A DNA stretch of 64,000 bases from G963678095 sp963678095 (GTDB lineage: Bacteria; Bacillota; Negativicutes; Selenomonadales; Selenomonadaceae): positions 1,488,001-1,552,000 of the forward strand of contig OY782746.1 in the NCBI GenBank assembly GCA_963678095.2, given 5' to 3'. The notes under the pieces were generated by a model, which was not told the DNA's origin, did not search any database, and saw only the letters and a list, made by a program, of their open reading frames with translations. Shown piece by piece: positions 60,837 through 64,000 of this stretch. Both the position numbers and the translations under genes were made by a program. The stretch's first letter is position 1; every line of letters starts with the position of its first letter.

Positions 60837-61982
60837 ATGCGCATCATAATCGCACCTGATTCTTTCAAGGGGAGTCTGACCTCAATTGAAGCTTCCCAGG
60901 CAATGGCCGTCGGCATCGGCCGCATATTTCCTCATGCGGAAGTCATAGAAATCCCCGTTGCAGATGGCGGCGAAGGAACCCTGTCCGCCATTGTCCGCGC
61001 CGGAGACGGCCAGCTAATTCGCCAACAAGTTCAAGGGCCACTTGGGGAACCCGTCACCGCCCGCTGGGGCCTGCTTGATAATAACAAGACAGCTATAATC
61101 GAAATGGCCGAGGCCTCCGGGCTCCTACTCGTTCCACCATTATTGCGCAATCCTGGAATAACTTCAACCTTTGGCACTGGTGAGTTGATCCGGTCTGCAC
61201 TTGATCACCGTGTCGAAAAAATTATTGTTGCCATCGGCGGCAGTGCCACAAATGACGGCGGAACCGGAATGGCCTCGGCCCTCGGCGTCCGCTTTCTTGA
61301 TCGGCAGAAAAAACTTCTGCCGCCCGGCGGAGCCGCCCTGATTAAACTGGCAGACATCGATATCAGCGGACTCGATCCCCGGCTGAAAAAAACAAATATT
61401 ATCATTGCCTCTGATGTAAAAAATCCTCTTTGCGGCCCCCATGGTGCCTCGCTCGTTTACGGCCCGCAAAAAGGTGCCACACCCGCCAGCGCACATTTAC
61501 TGGATCTGGCTTTAGAGCATTACGCCCGGCAAGCCCAGACTATTTTAGGGATCGATATAAGCACGCAGGAAGGTGCCGGAGCGGCTGGCGGCCTCGGCGC
61601 TGGCTTGATGCTGTTTTTGAGGGCTAGATTTAGGTCAGGGATTGATCTCGTGCTTGATACGCTGCATTTTGATGAGCAATTGATTAATACCACCTTGGTC
61701 TTTACTGGCGAGGGCTGTACCGATGAACAGACCTTACAGGGAAAGGTCCCGGCTGGCATCGCCGCCCGTGCCAGCCGGCACAATATCCCCGTAATCTGTA
61801 TCTCCGGCTCGCTGGGAAAAATGCATCAAAAAATATTTGCTGCAGGAATCGCTGGTGCTGCGAGTATCGCTTCTCGCCCTATGACCCTAAGTCAATGTAT
61901 GCAGGATGCCTATACGCTGCTTACAGATGAAACTGAGCGCGTTTGCCGACTACTGCAGGTTGGAATTTCTCTAGCTAAATAA
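60837..61982 (+). CDS. glxK: Glycerate kinase (GlxK/GarK type)
   Basis: 381 residues, AGGAGG nine bases before ATG. IIAPDSFKGSLTSIEASQAMA and VADGGEGTLSAI are the N-terminal blocks, then GGSATNDGGTGMASALG and EGAGAAGGLGAGL. Phosphorylates D-glycerate to 2-phosphoglycerate. Bounded by terminators on both sides. Confidence 0.93.
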   Translation: MRIIIAPDSFKGSLTSIEASQAMAVGIGRIFPHAEVIEIPVADGGEGTLSAIVRAGDGQLIRQQVQGPLGEPVTARWGLLDNNKTAIIEMAEASGLLLVPPLLRNPGITSTFGTGELIRSALDHRVEKIIVAIGGSATNDGGTGMASALGVRFLDRQKKLLPPGGAALIKLADIDISGLDPRLKKTNIIIASDVKNPLCGPHGASLVYGPQKGATPASAHLLDLALEHYARQAQTILGIDISTQEGAGAAGGLGAGLMLFLRARFRSGIDLVLDTLHFDEQLINTTLVFTGEGCTDEQTLQGKVPAGIAARASRHNIPVICISGSLGKMHQKIFAAGIAGAASIASRPMTLSQCMQDAYTLLTDETERVCRLLQVGISLAK

Positions 61983-62030
61983 AAAGCAGCGGACATCATC
62001 TCCTGTTTGATGATGTCCGCTGCTTTTATT
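61981..62030. terminator. Bidirectional terminator after glycerate kinase
   Basis: AAAAGCAGCGGACATCATC / GATGATGTCCGCTGCTTTT, a long perfect stem. Confidence 0.85.
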
Positions 62031-62603
62031 TTAGAGGGATATACGCAAAAATTCTTCAACCTGATCCCGTACTCCCGGTATACCGGTCGGCCCAGTATGG
62101 CGATGAATCAGCTTACTCTGACTCACAACGGCCTGATAAATCGTCTCTTCCATACTGCCGGGAACAAGCTCTTCCCAATCCTCTTCACGATAGGCTTTCT
62201 GCACAAGCGCATTATTCGGACGTCCGGAAGCCTCTAGCTCTCCCAAAAATTGAATCTGTCGTTTATCCGGGCGGATATAGTAATGCTGCAAAAAATATGT
62301 TTCCGGGTAACTGTAGGTATCCTTATTAAGCGGCTGCAGCTTGATCCAGACATCAATCAGTTTCTCCTTGACACTGTAGGGACGCCTTATCCACTGTACA
62401 GTCTGCATATCCATATAATACTGGTATTCATCATCGGCTGCTATACTCAAAAAGCGATCTGGTTTAGCTGGAACCGCTACCTTGGCAGCCGCTGCCGGAC
62501 TGGCAGCGGCCGGCAAAGGAGCCGCCGGCGTACTGTCGGCGGCAAAGCAAGTTGCACCCAAACTTAAGCAGCAAACAGCAAGCCATATACATCGTTTGAT
62601 CAT
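62031..62603 (-). CDS. Secreted hypothetical protein
   Basis: 190 residues. Signal peptide (CIWLAVCCLSLGATCFA), Ala/Pro-rich stretch (residues 24-48), then a domain with YYMDMQTVQWIRRPYSVKEK and YFLQHYYIRPDKRQIQFLGE. This pattern (surface protein with DxxxxxY..) recurs in Negativicutes exports of unknown function. It follows noc by 30 bases and may share its transcript. Confidence 0.65.
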   Translation of the reverse strand: MIKRCIWLAVCCLSLGATCFAADSTPAAPLPAAASPAAAAKVAVPAKPDRFLSIAADDEYQYYMDMQTVQWIRRPYSVKEKLIDVWIKLQPLNKDTYSYPETYFLQHYYIRPDKRQIQFLGELEASGRPNNALVQKAYREEDWEELVPGSMEETIYQAVVSQSKLIHRHTGPTGIPGVRDQVEEFLRISL

Positions 62604-62633
62604 ATTGTCACCTGCTCCCTTTTCCTATAAAAA

Positions 62634-63542
62634 TCATTTTTTCTGCTTGGGAATAACCATTTTTATCGTGATACTGTCCTCGGATTGTTCCTGCTGTACT
62701 TTTACCTTAAAGCCTGATTTTTTCATCTGACTGGCCATCTGATCAATGGTATTGATAAAAATTCTGATATCCCGGACAAGACCAATAACCTTCTTTTTTT
62801 TCTTTCCTTTGGCTGCTTCATCCAGCATTTTCTGTATCAGCACTTCTGTATCGCGCACATTGAGCGATTTATCCGCCATAAGCTGCAGTGCCTGAAGCTG
62901 CAAGTCCTCATTAGGCAGCCGCAGCAGAGCACGGGCATGACGTTCTGTTATCTTGTCAGCGAAAATCCGCTGGCGTACAGTTTCACTCAATTTGAGCAGG
63001 CGCAGCTTGTTGGCGATCGTCGACTGGCTCTTGCTCATCCGCCCGGCCAGTTCTTCCTGTGTAAAACCAAAATTCCCCAATAATTGGGCAAATCCCGCCG
63101 CCTCTTCCATAAAATGAAGATCTTCCCGCTGCAAATTTTCAATCATCGCGATTTCAGCGGTCTCTTTATCCGTCAACATTTTTATGACGACTGGAACTTC
63201 CTTTAATCCTGCCAGTTTTGATGCTCGCAGCCGCCGTTCACCCGCAACGAGTTCAAACCCAGTTTCAAGCTGCCGCACGACCAGTGGCTGAATTATACCA
63301 AATTCACTAATGGAAGCTGCCAAATCCGCCAAAGCTGCTTCATTGAATTTTTTACGTGGCTGAAATGGATTGGGGACAATCTCATCAATTGGCAGCAGCC
63401 GTACATCCTTCTCCGGCATTACTGGAGTTTCCGCAGCTTTATCTGCTTGTGCCTCCACAGCTGCCTCTGGCTGCTGTTTTTTATCAGCCGGGCTCATAGC
63501 TGCATCCGGACCTAAGCCAAATAATCTGGCCAAACCTTTCAT
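62634..63542 (-). CDS. noc: Nucleoid occlusion protein Noc (ParB paralog)
   Basis: 302 residues. Aligns by eye with B. subtilis Noc: amphipathic N-terminus MKGLARLFGLG (Noc MKHSFSRFFGLG), ParB core VPNPFQPRKKFNE, ELVAGERRLRASKLAG, AMIENLQRED, KSQSTIANKLRLLKL and KITERHARALLRL, MADKSLNVRDTE, and C-terminal RDIRIFINTIDQ. Sits next to rsmG as in Bacillus. It binds DNA and the membrane and prevents Z-ring assembly over the nucleoid. It is distinct from ParB at 53154. Confidence 0.88.
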   Translation of the reverse strand: MKGLARLFGLGPDAAMSPADKKQQPEAAVEAQADKAAETPVMPEKDVRLLPIDEIVPNPFQPRKKFNEAALADLAASISEFGIIQPLVVRQLETGFELVAGERRLRASKLAGLKEVPVVIKMLTDKETAEIAMIENLQREDLHFMEEAAGFAQLLGNFGFTQEELAGRMSKSQSTIANKLRLLKLSETVRQRIFADKITERHARALLRLPNEDLQLQALQLMADKSLNVRDTEVLIQKMLDEAAKGKKKKKVIGLVRDIRIFINTIDQMASQMKKSGFKVKVQQEQSEDSITIKMVIPKQKK

Positions 63543-63631
63543 TTATACACCGCCCTTAATCAACAATCGGAAAAATTCCCAATTCTCATTTATTCGTTTT
63601 CTCTTGATAAAAATCCTTTATGTTGTAAATA

Positions 63632-64000
63632 TCATAGCGGATTTTTCTCGGGGGTTCCGGCCTTACGCGGATAAGTCGCCGGCGTTTTTTTTATTTTTTT
63701 TATATATACAACAGCCCGCACATCATCTATGCCAGGCAATTTAACCGGAACAATCTCTTCTATCCGTCCCCCAAGAATATTTACGGCTTTTTCAGCTTCC
63801 ATCGCTTCTGCCTGATACTGCATCCCCTTAAGCGCAACGAAATAACCACCGACACTTACAAAGGGCAGGCAGTATTCGCAAAGCACCGGCAGACGGGCAA
63901 CTGCCCGCGATACAGCAATGTCAAACTTTTCCCGATACAATTTTTGCCGGGCTGCTTCTTCCGCCCGGGCATGAATGACTGTCGTCTGGGTCAGCTGTAG
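63632..64000 (-). CDS. rsmG: 16S rRNA m7G methyltransferase RsmG (C-terminal part)
   Basis: Only the last 122 codons are in the window; the frame runs off the right edge. HARAEEAARQKLYREKFDIAVSRAVARLPVL and LPFVSVGGYFVALKG are RsmG (GidB) family blocks. The enzyme methylates G527 of 16S rRNA. Upstream of noc by 89 bases. It confirms closeness to oriC. Confidence 0.92.
   Translation of the reverse strand, partial: LQLTQTTVIHARAEEAARQKLYREKFDIAVSRAVARLPVLCEYCLPFVSVGGYFVALKGMQYQAEAMEAEKAVNILGGRIEEIVPVKLPGIDDVRAVVYIKKIKKTPATYPRKAGTPEKNPL

Noticed and set aside
1..64000. CRISPR arrays, tRNA, rRNA, insertion sequences, prophage
   Set aside because: No regularly spaced repeats, cloverleaf ends, or transposase-like proteins were seen in the whole window.

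Overview
The window looks like a near-origin chromosomal segment of a diderm Firmicute (class Negativicutes, probably a Sporomusa/Selenomonas relative). Reasons: soj/parA-spo0J/parB, a second ParB-like protein that aligns with Noc, and rsmG at the right edge are the usual Firmicute oriC flank; four parS or parS-like 16-mers lie around parAB and metH; yet there is also a TonB-dependent outer-membrane receptor, an RND pump, and regulators and promoters of the sigma-54 type. No rRNA, tRNA, CRISPR or insertion sequence was recognised.

Left part (1-9 kb): a partial gene behind a Mn2+-type yybP-ykoY riboswitch, a YIP1 membrane protein with two small coupled genes, a membrane-anchored MutS-like ATPase, an orphan glucitol-type PTS IIA, an HD-GYP protein, ung, and a four-gene 2-oxoacid:ferredoxin oxidoreductase operon (korDABC) with a Rex-like operator upstream.

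Central regulatory part (9-27 kb): ptsH-ptsI are preceded by a near-perfect sigma-54 promoter and long repeats that look like enhancer sites. Immediately upstream lies a sigma-54 activator whose N-terminus is an HPr-like domain. About 12 kb further on, a paralogous activator (PAS instead of HPr-like domain) sits with two glycerol-facilitator-type MIP channels; one channel has its own sigma-54 promoter and a perfect 17-bp-arm palindrome. Together these suggest a small two-module sigma-54 circuit linking PTS state and glycerol or small-polyol uptake. Between them are a TPR-like membrane protein, a PRC-barrel protein, VanW, DacF, a thioesterase, a HAD phosphatase, a PPi-type phosphofructokinase, and a cobalamin-riboswitch-controlled TonB receptor.

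Middle (27-50 kb): two O-acetylhomoserine sulfhydrylase-type PLP enzymes, a MarR-adaptor-RND operon, a HutP-like protein, a WG-repeat secreted protein, PHP phosphatase, APC permease, acyl-CoA ligase, M18 aminopeptidase, a divergent peptide deformylase, a PDZ-like secreted protein, an HD protein, an RDD protein, and a glutamate synthase split into three polypeptides with a structured leader and repeated operator-like boxes.

Right part (50-64 kb): bactofilin, M23 peptidase, DUF4446, ParB, ParA, the MetH reactivation domain and a MetH lacking that domain, ATP-type PfkA, a ZTP-riboswitch-controlled AICAR formyltransferase, glycerate kinase, a secreted hypothetical, Noc and partial RsmG. Promoter, operator and terminator calls were made by eye from the sequence; none has been computed or searched against databases.
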